DNA of 60,959 bases from an uncultured Bacteroidales bacterium (GTDB lineage: Bacteria; Bacteroidota; Bacteroidia; Bacteroidales; Paludibacteraceae). The DNA is taken from positions 1-60,959 of the forward strand of contig ONND01000017.1 in NCBI GenBank assembly GCA_900319105.1, in the 5' to 3' direction. Made by a program: the position numbers and the translations under genes. A model generated the notes under the pieces. It made no database searches, had not been told where the DNA came from, and was given only the letters and a program-made list of their open reading frames with translations. Positions 45,640-53,681 of this stretch are shown piece after piece. Within the stretch, counting starts at the first letter, position 1. Every line of letters begins with the position of its first letter.

Positions 45640-47394
45640 TTATTGTAATCTAAAATTAACTGGTAAGGTATATTTTACCCTAACTATTTTCCCATTCTGT
45701 ATACCGGGTTTCCATTTGGGCATTAACTTCATAACTCGTACTGCTTCTTTGTCAAGCGAAGGATCGCCAGCAGATTTAATTACCTCGACATTCCCAATGG
45801 AGCCGTCTCTATTTACAATGAATTGACATATGGTTCTACCTTGAATTCCACTTTCTTGAGCGATAGCGGGATATTTTACATTATTAGCTAGGAAGCTCCA
45901 TAATGCCTGCTGCCCTCCGGGAAATTCCGGCATCTTTTCAACGACAGCAAAAACTACGTCCTCATCCTCCTTCTCTTCATAATTGTTAGATGCGGATTGC
46001 GCATTTGATTTTTTACTCGGTTGCCTTACTGGTTTTTGAAGATTCGCTATAAAATTATTTTCTGCGATGTAATCTTTGTTAACCTCCATTAACTGTGATT
46101 GAGTTGGAGCAATGGCTTTTTCATTTTGAAGTTTAACAAGACTTCCATATTCAAGTGGTTGTTTGTTTTCTGATGAAGAAATTTTAACTTGGGATAGTCG
46201 GAGATCAGTGGCATTATAAAATACGAACCTCGCGCCTGCGCACCAAATTGTTATCTCGTATGGGCACTCGTAACGCCCTGAATAACTGAGTTGATATTCA
46301 ACGGGAAATCTTAGAAATTCTTTCTTGCATCTTTTATATGTTGCATCAAATTGTTTTGATAAGTCCTTCATCGCATTTTTGTTATCTGGTATTTGGGCTA
46401 TGGGTACAATGTTCATGCGACCGACAACTCCATTATATTTAGAAGGTACTAATTCCATTGGTTTATACCATTTCCCTGCATTATATGTTGCCATTATTTG
46501 AGGAGGTTTAACTTTCCCCTTGATACTTGATTTCTTCTTAGAGTTACTTGTCATTTCAAAAGAAATAGAGATTACACGCCCAAGATAGTCAGTTTTATAT
46601 TTAGCATCGTTAATATAGTATGTGGCATTGGGCATAGCTGCCATATTAAGCAACATTTCATCAAGGACAACAACCCCTTGGTCTTTTGATATTTCCCCCA
46701 ATACTTTATGTCCTTCTGTAGATAATACTACCCATTTATCGTCACCTTCTTTATTGCTTAATTGTAATTGATGAGGTTTAATGAATGATATTTTCTTTGG
46801 GTATAGGGAATCTAATCTATTAGCAAGAACAGCCCAATAGTATAGCATCGTCATATTATTTGCCAAGAGATTATTTTCCCATAGTTTTTGTAGTTCCAAA
46901 ATAGAGGGATGATTGTGAGATAGTAACTCTGCTGAAGAGATTTGATGGGATGGGTATTGGAAATCATCTATTTTCCGGATGATTTTTTCACGTACAGCCC
47001 CATTAGCCATAAGTCCTATAGGTTTCAAAGAACTACACCAAAAATAACTTGCAATAAGTTGCTTCTGTCTTTTGGACATTTCTGCGTATTGACCATCCCC
47101 AAAAGTGTACATGTCATAGAATTTATCAATAGAATCCAATGCAGTAGTGTCAATTCTAAAATCAGCCAATTTCTGCGCGTCCTTTGATAACGATTCTTTT
47201 ATTTTATCATTCAGAATGCCTTCCCAAGCATTATTTGCTTGCTTACTTACTTCATCTACTACTATTTTAGTAGCTGTTCCTGTTGGGTCTGTAAGCCAAT
47301 CCATCAACCCTTGCGCTGAAGTGTGAACAGAAAGACTAATAAGCCATATTGTAGCAACGGCTTTACATGCCTGCATTTTATTTATTCTTAACAT
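45640..47394 (-). CDS. TonB C-terminal-domain protein with degenerate nuclease-like middle domain
   Basis: About 584 residues, exported (TM/signal ACKAVATIWLISLSVHTSA). The last roughly 95 residues are a TonB C-terminal domain (EKMPEFPGGQQALWSFLANN ... VMKLMPKWKPGIQNGKIV). Residues about 250-395 follow the layout of the DNA/RNA non-specific endonuclease family (Endonuclea_NS_2 type): YKTDYLGRVISISFEM, then MELVPSKYNGVVGRMNIVPI, DLSKQFDATYKRC, and VEYQLSYSGRYECPYEITIW. Where active members have a D-x-G-H-L-I-A motif this protein reads KPMELVP, so the catalytic His is replaced by Glu and it is probably not a nuclease. The start is uncertain (47415, 47394 or 47376). Third gene of the AT-rich cassette. 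Confidence 0.65.
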   Translation of the reverse strand: MLRINKMQACKAVATIWLISLSVHTSAQGLMDWLTDPTGTATKIVVDEVSKQANNAWEGILNDKIKESLSKDAQKLADFRIDTTALDSIDKFYDMYTFGDGQYAEMSKRQKQLIASYFWCSSLKPIGLMANGAVREKIIRKIDDFQYPSHQISSAELLSHNHPSILELQKLWENNLLANNMTMLYYWAVLANRLDSLYPKKISFIKPHQLQLSNKEGDDKWVVLSTEGHKVLGEISKDQGVVVLDEMLLNMAAMPNATYYINDAKYKTDYLGRVISISFEMTSNSKKKSSIKGKVKPPQIMATYNAGKWYKPMELVPSKYNGVVGRMNIVPIAQIPDNKNAMKDLSKQFDATYKRCKKEFLRFPVEYQLSYSGRYECPYEITIWCAGARFVFYNATDLRLSQVKISSSENKQPLEYGSLVKLQNEKAIAPTQSQLMEVNKDYIAENNFIANLQKPVRQPSKKSNAQSASNNYEEKEDEDVVFAVVEKMPEFPGGQQALWSFLANNVKYPAIAQESGIQGRTICQFIVNRDGSIGNVEVIKSAGDPSLDKEAVRVMKLMPKWKPGIQNGKIVRVKYTLPVNFRLQ

Positions 47395-48592
47395 AATCAA
47401 TAAATTGTTGCTCATTAGTTGTTGTTTGTTCCCTAAGATCGTTACTTATAGTTGCAATCTGTTTTTCCATGCTTTTAAGTAGTGAAACATAACATGATTC
47501 CATATAAGCAAGACGAGTATAAATAATATCTTCTGAAAGGTTAGACCCCGCCCATCTTTCTGCTAACATTTTACCTCCTCGAACCATGAGCCTGCCAAAC
47601 AGACCTCCGGCAAACCAACTAGCCACACTAGCAGCGTCATCAATATTTTCCCTTGATCTCTGATAATTCTCTTTTGCCTGTTGGATACGCTCTAAGATGT
47701 CTTTATCAGATACGTACCCCATTTTAAGTTGCGGGATAGTCAAGCGCATTGGGGTAAACTGTTTTAGTCCCATCACCTGACTAAATCTTGATCTTCCTGC
47801 ATTTACAGCCTCGCAATACGCATCGGCTTCTAATTGGAGATATTGTCGCAACTGGTCACTTGATAGATTTTGTTTTACAATAGACGCAAATTGCCTTTCG
47901 ATTACAGCCGGGTCATCTGAAAATTCTTCTAAAGCAGCATATTGATAACAAATATTCTCAAAGCTTTTGTAGATATATGTGTGAGTTTTACGAGAGATAA
48001 CATACTGTAGACGATACAAATTTAGAGCTTCATTTTGAATAAAATTAGGCATATTACCCTTCATTATGTCCTTTCTCTCTTTGGCACGAGTACTTAATTC
48101 ATTATTAAGCGCTTGCATATCGGAATCTGTGATAACATCCTGTAGCATCATCAATTCTGCTAATGGCACGGAATCTAAAGATTCAAAAACACATTCTTTA
48201 AAGGTTCCATACAAAATATCCTGATGACTTGGGTTCTTTTGAAGATATGCTAATAATTCTTTACCATTAAATGAGTATAGTTGCGCTATTATTTGGCGCT
48301 TTTTCTTATTGAGGACATCGGTTAGTAGATTTATGACCAAAGAATCGTTAGCACTTTTCCGGTTTATCTCCTCTAATTGGTCGTAGTTTAATTGTTCCAA
48401 GTTGGGATGAACCAAAGCTAAAGCATCTTCTATAATAGGAAGCAGAGAAGAGTCTGCTGTAACATGATACTCCAGCAAACGCACGTAATTGCCATCCTTC
48501 CATGCTTCAAAAATTTGATCCTCGGTCTGAGCATTTGTTGTAAATATACCACAAACCGCACAGACAATTAGGCAAAAATTTTTCAATTTCAT
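47378..48592 (-). CDS. Secreted helical protein, unknown function
   Basis: 404 residues with a signal peptide (MKLKNFCLIVCAVCGIFTTNAQ). The mature part is helical (IIEDALALVHPNLEQLNYDQLEEI, LQLEADAYCEAVNAGRSRF) with a glycine-rich amphipathic stretch late in the chain (VASWFAGGLFGRLMVRGGKM) that could insert into or lie on a membrane. I recognise no family. It starts four bases after the upstream membrane-protein gene and its end overlaps or abuts the TonB-C gene, so the three are one unit. AT-rich like its neighbours. Confidence 0.6.
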   Translation of the reverse strand: MKLKNFCLIVCAVCGIFTTNAQTEDQIFEAWKDGNYVRLLEYHVTADSSLLPIIEDALALVHPNLEQLNYDQLEEINRKSANDSLVINLLTDVLNKKKRQIIAQLYSFNGKELLAYLQKNPSHQDILYGTFKECVFESLDSVPLAELMMLQDVITDSDMQALNNELSTRAKERKDIMKGNMPNFIQNEALNLYRLQYVISRKTHTYIYKSFENICYQYAALEEFSDDPAVIERQFASIVKQNLSSDQLRQYLQLEADAYCEAVNAGRSRFSQVMGLKQFTPMRLTIPQLKMGYVSDKDILERIQQAKENYQRSRENIDDAASVASWFAGGLFGRLMVRGGKMLAERWAGSNLSEDIIYTRLAYMESCYVSLLKSMEKQIATISNDLREQTTTNEQQFIDYVKNK

Positions 48593-48596
48593 AGTA

Positions 48597-49967
48597 CTAT
48601 AGTGATATAAAATTTTCATTTTCTTCAAAATTTTCTTCGAGTTTTTCCTGCTCTTCTGTTGTGTCCTCAACACAGTCTTCATATACGTAATAGTCAGTCG
48701 CCGGTTTGGAATAATCTATATAAGCTTTTGTATATGGCTGATAGGAAATATTATCTATCTTCCATGTACCTTCATCATTCGTCATTACTACGCATGTCGG
48801 CACGTCTCCTGAATAACCGCAACTTACCGTTACTATATACGAGTGATCTAAGTTCTCGTTCGGCTCAATTCTTTCCAAACGCATGCATTCATCACCAATA
48901 CCAAAGTCTTGATTACTAGTCAATACTAAACAATCCCAACACGAAGTATAATGCATGAATCGTTTAGTCTCAAATATTTCGAATCCTCCCCATTCTTCAA
49001 TTTGATCGAAAGAAGCAGTATAGTATTTCTGAAGGATAGCCATACAGGTCTCATCATCATTTGGGGCAGGCACGCTATCGGTATTTACAGAAGTCGAAGC
49101 AATAGCATCTTCCTCTTCAGTATTCATTGTTTCGTATTGCTCCAATTCTTGCTCTTCACTCAGTGGCAATGTACTTAGAATGACACAACTGGATACGAAA
49201 ATAGAAAGGCCTAAAGCAATGCCGACAATTTGCCCCTCCGTAATAGGTCTTTTCCCTTTATCTGTATTTATCTTTATTTTCGCTAATAATTGCTGCCAAG
49301 TAAGGTTTTCGCTTTGAGGTAAATCAAATACCTTCTTCAGTTCTATAGCTCCCTTTATCAGAGTAAAACCACAACTTGCTACAAAAAAAAGTGAAAGATA
49401 GATATATATTTCCTCCATGTGAAATTTTACACCATGATTCATTAGGTCATTAAAACCATAAAGTCCCCAGATTATTAAAATATATGACGTTAGCCCACAC
49501 GCCATAGACAGGTAATAATATGTAAGAATAGCGGCTTTGTTCAGTCTGGGCTTTTTTAGTTCTTTGAAATATGCGATGAGAGAGAAAATACAGATAATAC
49601 CGGAAAAGAGTAAGACAGAACAGATAGTAGATATAGTTCCTCGATATTGCATCAATACTATCGGTTCTTGTATATCTCCGATGAAGCCACTTGAACGTAA
49701 GAACTGGAGTATTAGCCCAAGCCATCCACCTCCGAATAATGAAATGTAATTATCCACATTAAACAGCTCTCCGATCATACCAGTCAAAGCGGATAATGCA
49801 TACGCGACAAAGATGAATAACAACGCCCAACTGGTTAAATAAAATGGAGCGTTCGATAATCTCTTAATTTGATTTCTGTCAAATTGGCGATAGGTTTGAG
49901 CCAATTTTTTTCTAGTGGAAAACTGATATACCACTAATGCGATAAGAAGAATAAAAAATAGTGTCAT
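48597..49967 (-). CDS. Polytopic membrane protein with extracytoplasmic C-terminal domain
   Basis: 456 residues. Residues 1 to about 265 have seven hydrophobic segments (FFILLIALVVYQF, SWALLFIFVAYALSALTGMI, TICSVLLFSGIICIFSLIAYF, ILTYYYLSMACGLTSYILII, LSLFFVASCGFTLI, VGIALGLSIFVSSCVIL). After an acidic linker, residues about 300-420 resemble an NTF2-like/DUF3828-type fold (CMAILQKYYTASFDQIEEWGG ... GTWKIDNISYQ), with several Cys. The tail is strongly acidic (EEQEKLEENFEENENF). First gene of the cassette; its promoter at 50222-50252 leaves a long leader of about 250 nt. Function unknown; a sensor-like role is a guess. Confidence 0.6.
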   Translation of the reverse strand: MTLFFILLIALVVYQFSTRKKLAQTYRQFDRNQIKRLSNAPFYLTSWALLFIFVAYALSALTGMIGELFNVDNYISLFGGGWLGLILQFLRSSGFIGDIQEPIVLMQYRGTISTICSVLLFSGIICIFSLIAYFKELKKPRLNKAAILTYYYLSMACGLTSYILIIWGLYGFNDLMNHGVKFHMEEIYIYLSLFFVASCGFTLIKGAIELKKVFDLPQSENLTWQQLLAKIKINTDKGKRPITEGQIVGIALGLSIFVSSCVILSTLPLSEEQELEQYETMNTEEEDAIASTSVNTDSVPAPNDDETCMAILQKYYTASFDQIEEWGGFEIFETKRFMHYTSCWDCLVLTSNQDFGIGDECMRLERIEPNENLDHSYIVTVSCGYSGDVPTCVVMTNDEGTWKIDNISYQPYTKAYIDYSKPATDYYVYEDCVEDTTEEQEKLEENFEENENFISL

Positions 49968-50221
49968 ACAGGTATATTTTTATTGTCATATATACGAAAA
50001 GCGTGGAGAGTTATACTCTCTACCGACTAACAGGCTCTGGAATAACCTTACGAAAAATAAAGAGAATAATGTGCTCCACGCTACATATACTGATAGATAC
50101 TCAGCATATATACGCAGAAAGCAATTACTTCCCCCTTTCGATGAAATTTTCCAGATTTCGTTAGTTCGGAGTTGTGTTAAAGTACGCCTTCTGGTTTTTG
50201 GGTTTCTCTCCAAAAACGCTG
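49968..50221. other. Long leader of the island cassette
   Basis: About 250 nt between the promoter at 50222-50252 and the first ATG at 49967. CGTGGAGAGTTATACTCTCTAC and several TATAC/GCATATATAC pieces are present; I see no clear riboswitch or small gene. Confidence 0.4.
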
Positions 50222-50252
50222 CAAAGATACTACTTTTTTTTGATATACGCAA
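50222..50252 (-). promoter_or_regulatory. Promoter of the island cassette
   Basis: Minus strand TTGCGTATATC, TATCTTTG starting 23 bp later. The cassette thus uses the host-type promoter. Confidence 0.8.
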
Positions 50253-50322
50253 GAAAATCAAAGATTTTTTTTGGTAGTTTTTTTAAGAACATAAACATAG
50301 ATAAACCCTTTTGAAAGCTTTT

Positions 50323-50346
50323 GCGGAAGAGAAGGGGGATTCGAGG
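50323..50346. repeat. tRNA-Ser 3'-end fragment, diverged
   Basis: Resembles the tRNA-Ser 3' part at 50595-50616 (GCGGAAGAG...GGGGATTCGA) with small differences. A second fragment, GCGAGAGGGGGGATTCG, lies at 50426-50442. Confidence 0.5.
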
Positions 50347-50425
50347 GCACCGACATTGCCTAATGGCAATCCCACCTCGAAACCCAACAAGCTGCCGCTG
50401 GCACCTTGTTCAAAGAAAAAAAAGA

Positions 50426-50442
50426 GCGAGAGGGGGGATTCG
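50426..50442. repeat. tRNA-Ser 3'-end fragment
   Basis: GAGAGGGGGGATTCG within 50426-50442 matches the tRNA-Ser T-arm/acceptor end. Possible attachment-site remnant. Confidence 0.5.
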
Positions 50443-50529
50443 TAAATTGCGGAGCAATAATCGACAGAGCGAAGCGGCGGAGCAATAATCGTTCGAGCGT
50501 AGCGAGATAAGAACCCCCAACCAAGGGGT
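50443..50529. repeat. GGAGCAATAATCG repeats and 28-bp dispersed repeat
   Basis: GGAGCAATAATCG occurs at 50451-50463 and 50479-50491. 50484-50511 matches 8248-8275 on the opposite strand (27 of 28 bases). Part of a family with GCGAAGCGG cores. Confidence 0.75.
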
Positions 50530-50550
50530 GAGAAGGCTCGCCGCCTTCTC
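50530..50550. terminator. Hairpin GAGAAGGC/GCCTTCTC
   Basis: Perfect 8-bp stem with a 5-base loop, no T-run. It sits next to the tRNA terminator and may be part of the same termination region. Confidence 0.4.
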
Positions 50551-50551
50551 T

Positions 50552-50593
50552 AAAAAGAAAAATAGGAGCCTTCTGGTTCCTATTTTCTTTTTA
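50552..50593. terminator. Bidirectional rho-independent terminator after tRNA-Ser
   Basis: AAAAAGAAAAATAGGAGCC (50552-50570) and GGTTCCTATTTTCTTTTTA (50575-50593) form a long A/T-flanked hairpin. In the minus direction it directly follows the tRNA. Confidence 0.85.
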
Positions 50594-50595
50594 AG

Positions 50596-50682
<87 letters not shown>

Positions 50683-50756
50683 TTTCGCTTGCATCAAGGC
50701 TCAGTACGATTCGCGACCGCGTCGCTCATATGAACTTTCGCCTTGTGCTACGCTCT

Positions 50757-50787
50757 CCCCTAAAATTAAAATTTTCGGGGGCCCCGT
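50757..50787. repeat. CCCC-AAATTAAAATTT-GGGG hairpin element
   Basis: CCCCTAAAATT AA AATTTTCGGGG, followed by GCCCC. A near-identical element is at 53156-53184. It is in the tRNA-Ser leader on the minus strand. Confidence 0.6.
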
Positions 50788-50834
50788 TTGGAGCATTGAG
50801 GTGGCAATTCGTTGCTAAAATCGAAAAGCGGGTG

Positions 50835-50865
50835 CAAAGGTACTACAAAAAATTGATATACGCAA
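50835..50865 (-). promoter_or_regulatory. Promoter of tRNA-Ser
   Basis: Minus strand TTGCGTATATC, TACCTTTG starting 23 bp after it. Confidence 0.8.
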
Positions 50866-50883
50866 ATATTTTTGTGATTTTTT

Positions 50884-50914
50884 TTGTTTATACCACAAAA
50901 AAGTTGTAACTTTG
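50884..50914 (+). promoter_or_regulatory. Promoter of the CYTH gene
   Basis: TTGTTTATACC, then TAACTTTG starting 23 bp later. Leader about 15 nt. Confidence 0.75.
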
Positions 50915-50934
50915 CACCCGAAAACATATTTATT

Positions 50935-51402
50935 ATGCCTAAAAACACCGAAATAGAACGTAAGTTCCTCGTTACATCCGATGCCTTCAAAGCGCAGGCA
51001 ACGGGATCGCATGAGATCACCCAGGCTTACCTATGCAAAGAGCCGGGCAAGACCATCCGTCTTCGCATACGCGACACGCGCGCTTTCCTTACTATTAAAT
51101 CCGCGCAGCTGCGCGAAGGGCTCGCCAAGTTCGAATGGGAGAAAGAGATCGACCTCGCCGATGCACGGGAGATGTTAGCTATATGCCTGCCCGGCGAGAT
51201 CCATAAGACCCGTTACATCATCCCGGCGCCGCCTTATGAGGGCGAACCGCGATGCTGGGAGGTCGATGTGTTCCACGACCGGCTCAACGGACTCGTGCTC
51301 GCGGAGATAGAATTAGGGGATGAGCATGAACCTTTCACACGGCCTTCGTGGCTCGGCGAAGAAGTGACAGGACAACCGCAGTATTATAATGCTAATATGT
51401 AA
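50935..51402 (+). CDS. CYTH domain protein (triphosphate tunnel metalloenzyme)
   Basis: 155 residues: TEIERKFLVTSDAF carries the EXEXK-type motif, with TIRLRIRDTRAFLTIKS and WEKEIDLADAREML, KTRYIIPA and WEVDVFHDRLNGLVLAEIEL adding the acidic and basic residues lining the tunnel. CYTH proteins hydrolyse tripolyphosphate or make cAMP; small Bacteroidetes forms are mostly tripolyphosphatases. The ATG at 50935 follows the promoter, and the vanX-like gene starts six bases after its stop. Confidence 0.9.
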   Translation: MPKNTEIERKFLVTSDAFKAQATGSHEITQAYLCKEPGKTIRLRIRDTRAFLTIKSAQLREGLAKFEWEKEIDLADAREMLAICLPGEIHKTRYIIPAPPYEGEPRCWEVDVFHDRLNGLVLAEIELGDEHEPFTRPSWLGEEVTGQPQYYNANM

Positions 51403-51408
51403 TTGTAT

Positions 51409-52155
51409 ATGAAAAAAATCTTCCTTTTTATCGTAGCAGCCGTTCTTTTTGCAGGCTGCGAGAAACAGAAAGACGATCCCACGCTGGACCGATCGGGTTT
51501 TGTAGTGATCACCGATGTTATTCCGGATGCTATTTTAGAGATCCGTTATTACAGTACCTATAATTTTGTGGGCACACGCATCGACGGCTACCTGCAACCT
51601 GTAGCACTATTGACCAAAGAAGCAGCGGACTCCCTCAAAGCCGTCAGCGACGATGTGAAAGCGCAGGGTTACCGCCTGAAGATCTACGATGCATACCGTC
51701 CGCAGATGGGTGTGAATCACTTCGTGCGCTGGGCGGAAAACATCGCCGACACAATGATGAAATCTTATTTCTATCCCGACTTGAATAAATCCGTGCTCTT
51801 TGAACAAGAGTACATCTATGAGCGCTCCGGCCACACACGCGGCTCGACGGTCGATCTCACGCTCTTTGATATGAGGACCGAGAAAGAAGTGGACATGGGC
51901 GGCACGTTCGACTGGTTCGGTCCGGAGAGCCATCCCGATTTCTGCGGCAACCCGGAGACAGGCGTCTATACCGGCGACAACTCCAAGTCTCCCGCCGGAC
52001 GCAGTATCACCGCCGAGCAGTTTGAGAACCGGATGATCCTCCGCCGAGCAATGCTGCGCCATGGGTTCAAAACGCTGGATTCCGAATGGTGGCATTTCAC
52101 CCTCGCCAACGAACCCTATCCGGACACCTATTTCAATTTCCCCGTCCGTCCTTAA
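51409..52155 (+). CDS. D-Ala-D-Ala dipeptidase (VanX/DdpX-like), lipoprotein
   Basis: Zinc M15D peptidase cleaving D-Ala-D-Ala-type dipeptides. 248 residues, with lipobox MKKIFLFIVAAVLFAGC. Zinc and catalytic residues: SGHTRGSTVDLTLFD (His and Asp) and EWWHFTL (Glu and His), with KIYDAYRPQMGVNHFVRW as the VanX-type Arg motif. The lipoprotein form suggests periplasmic turnover of peptidoglycan peptides rather than vancomycin resistance, since no VanH or VanA partner is present. An in-frame TTG at 51403 is rejected for the ATG. It shares its last bases with the convergent AraC gene (TTAA). Confidence 0.88.
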   Translation: MKKIFLFIVAAVLFAGCEKQKDDPTLDRSGFVVITDVIPDAILEIRYYSTYNFVGTRIDGYLQPVALLTKEAADSLKAVSDDVKAQGYRLKIYDAYRPQMGVNHFVRWAENIADTMMKSYFYPDLNKSVLFEQEYIYERSGHTRGSTVDLTLFDMRTEKEVDMGGTFDWFGPESHPDFCGNPETGVYTGDNSKSPAGRSITAEQFENRMILRRAMLRHGFKTLDSEWWHFTLANEPYPDTYFNFPVRP

Positions 52156-53027
52156 CCCTTCGCCCGAAACTCGCCGGGAGTGATGCCGGTGTGGCGTTTG
52201 AAGAAGCGGCTGAAAGAAGGCGAATCGGCATAGCCGAGATGGTCGCTGATCTGCTGCACGGACAAGTCCGGACGGGAGGTAAGAAGGTTCTTCGCCTGCG
52301 TAGCCAGGTACTGCTCGATATAATCGCTGGCGGAGAGGCCCACTTCATTTTTTATAACCACCGAGAAATGGCGCGTCGTAAGATGCGCTTTTTCTGCGTA
52401 GAAAGCGACCTCATGCTGCTCACGGTAGTGCATGGCCAAGAGATGGCAGAACTCATTGAAGACGGTATATCCGCGGTTATGCAATCTGGCATCATCGTCC
52501 ATCTCGCGGCGGAATGCGTCTAACATATCCGTCATGATATCGGTCTGCGACAGGAGCATCTCATGGCGGTGCGGGAAACGGGAAACAGGCGTGTTACTGA
52601 TGATCTCCATGAGTTCGACAGCTTTCATGTATTGCGCCATCTCCTCATCCGTCAGCAAGCAGGCAGGGAGGTCATGGAACTTATTGCGGTCATGCGTCAT
52701 CCTCCTTTGGGTCATTTCCTGCTCAAAACCGATGGAGTGCATAATAATCGTAATGGAGTAATCGGGACTGCATTCGATAGGGTGTATAATATGGTTCGGA
52801 AGGATCATCGCTATTTCGTTGGGACGAAAGACGACCTCGCGCATATCATATAGAGCGCGTGACGAACCGGAATGGCAGATGAACAGCATCAGATAGGGCG
52901 AGATAATATCTCTGTTATAAACAGGGAAACCGTGTACATTGCGTATCACCGCCACTTCCTTCTTTTCGATCGTACGGTACGCCTCCTCAAAAATACGTCT
53001 TGTTTCCATCCTTCTCCGCTTATTCAT
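52152..53027 (-). CDS. AraC-family transcriptional regulator
   Basis: 291 residues from the ATG at 53027 (a second ATG at 53009 is possible). The N-terminal half is a cupin-like effector domain (YLMLFICHSGSSRALYDMREVVFRPNEIAMILPNH). The C-terminal DNA-binding part has two helix-turn-helices: FYAEKAHLTTRHFSVVIKNE and VQQISDHLGYADSPSFSRFFKRHTGITPGEFRAKG. Its promoter gives only a few nucleotides of leader. It overlaps vanX at the stop and is divergent from the small secreted-protein gene at 53227, so it may control either. The effector is unknown. Confidence 0.88.
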   Translation of the reverse strand: MNKRRRMETRRIFEEAYRTIEKKEVAVIRNVHGFPVYNRDIISPYLMLFICHSGSSRALYDMREVVFRPNEIAMILPNHIIHPIECSPDYSITIIMHSIGFEQEMTQRRMTHDRNKFHDLPACLLTDEEMAQYMKAVELMEIISNTPVSRFPHRHEMLLSQTDIMTDMLDAFRREMDDDARLHNRGYTVFNEFCHLLAMHYREQHEVAFYAEKAHLTTRHFSVVIKNEVGLSASDYIEQYLATQAKNLLTSRPDLSVQQISDHLGYADSPSFSRFFKRHTGITPGEFRAKG

Positions 53028-53039
53028 TAAATCCGACGG

Positions 53040-53070
53040 CAAAAGTACTGCTTTTTTTTGACATATACAA
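53040..53070 (-). promoter_or_regulatory. Promoter of the AraC gene
   Basis: Minus strand TTGTATATGTC, TACTTTTG starting 23 bp later. Confidence 0.75.
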
Positions 53071-53123
53071 GCCTTTTTTGATAAAAATCTTACTTTTGGT
53101 CAATAATTCCCCATAAATAGGTA

Positions 53124-53154
53124 ATGCGTATGTGCGCGAAAAGCAGTAATTTTG
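53124..53154 (+). promoter_or_regulatory. Promoter of the 53227 gene
   Basis: ATGCGTATGTG, TAATTTTG starting at 53147, spacing 23. It is followed by the CCCC-AAATTAAAATTT-GGGG hairpin in the leader. Confidence 0.65.
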
Positions 53155-53155
53155 C

Positions 53156-53184
53156 CCCCACAAATTAAAATTTGCGGGGACCCC
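53156..53184. repeat. CCCC-AAATTAAAATTT-GGGG hairpin element
   Basis: CCCC ACAAATT AA AATTTG CGGGG, followed by ACCCC; a match to 50757-50787. Lies in the leader of the gene at 53227. Confidence 0.6.
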
Positions 53185-53226
53185 GGAATAGAAGAATAGA
53201 AAAACTCTTAAAAAAAGGAGGTAACA

Positions 53227-53634
53227 ATGAGAAAGATTGGAATGATGTTGGCAATGCTTGTATGCGCAGTGATGGCGCAGGCAGGCGAGTATGCCTATCT
53301 GGTGTTTGTGAACCAGAGTAACGACACGACAGCGCTGTCGGTGGCCGACATGACGCTGAAAGTCAATGAGAACAGCCTGACGGTAACCAACGCCGAGGGC
53401 ACAGTGAACTTCACGTTAACGGAATTGCAGTTCATGCAGTTCATGACCGAAGAGGGACAGATGGCACAGAAACTATCCGACGTGCTGGATGCCAATGCGC
53501 CGATAGACGTCTATTCGATCTTGGGCGTGAAGGTCGGACACTATAACAGTCTGCCGGATGCGGCTGGAGTGCTCGGTAAGGGCAGTTATGTGATTACAAA
53601 TGGGAAAAACTCACAAACTATCGTTGTGAGATAG
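53227..53634 (+). CDS. Small secreted protein with sorting-tail-like C-terminus
   Basis: 135 residues with a signal peptide (MRKIGMMLAMLVCAVMAQA). The middle reads VADMTLKVNENSLTVTNAEG; the same kind of module opens the next protein. The C-terminus (VYSILGVKVGHYNSLPDAAG, GSYVITNGKNSQTIVVR) resembles the C-terminal tails of Prevotella-like secreted proteins related to type IX sorting domains. A canonical Shine-Dalgarno, AGGAGGT, precedes the ATG (53216-53222), unusual in this window. It is likely co-transcribed with the beta-helix gene. Function unknown. Confidence 0.65.
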   Translation: MRKIGMMLAMLVCAVMAQAGEYAYLVFVNQSNDTTALSVADMTLKVNENSLTVTNAEGTVNFTLTELQFMQFMTEEGQMAQKLSDVLDANAPIDVYSILGVKVGHYNSLPDAAGVLGKGSYVITNGKNSQTIVVR

Positions 53635-53637
53635 TTA

Positions 53638-53668
53638 AGCGTTTAGTGTTTAGTGTTTAGTGTAGTTT
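53638..53668. repeat. GTTTAGTGTTTAGT tandem repeat
   Basis: Three GTTTAGT units between the two genes. A related GGATTAGTAGTTAGCGGATTAG repeat encodes part of the next gene's signal peptide (53697-53732). Confidence 0.6.
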
Positions 53669-53681
53669 AAAGGAGAAAGTT

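Noticed and set aside
51409-52155. Vancomycin resistance gene
   Set aside because: VanX-like, but a lipoprotein without VanH or VanA or a VanRS pair; more likely peptidoglycan turnover.
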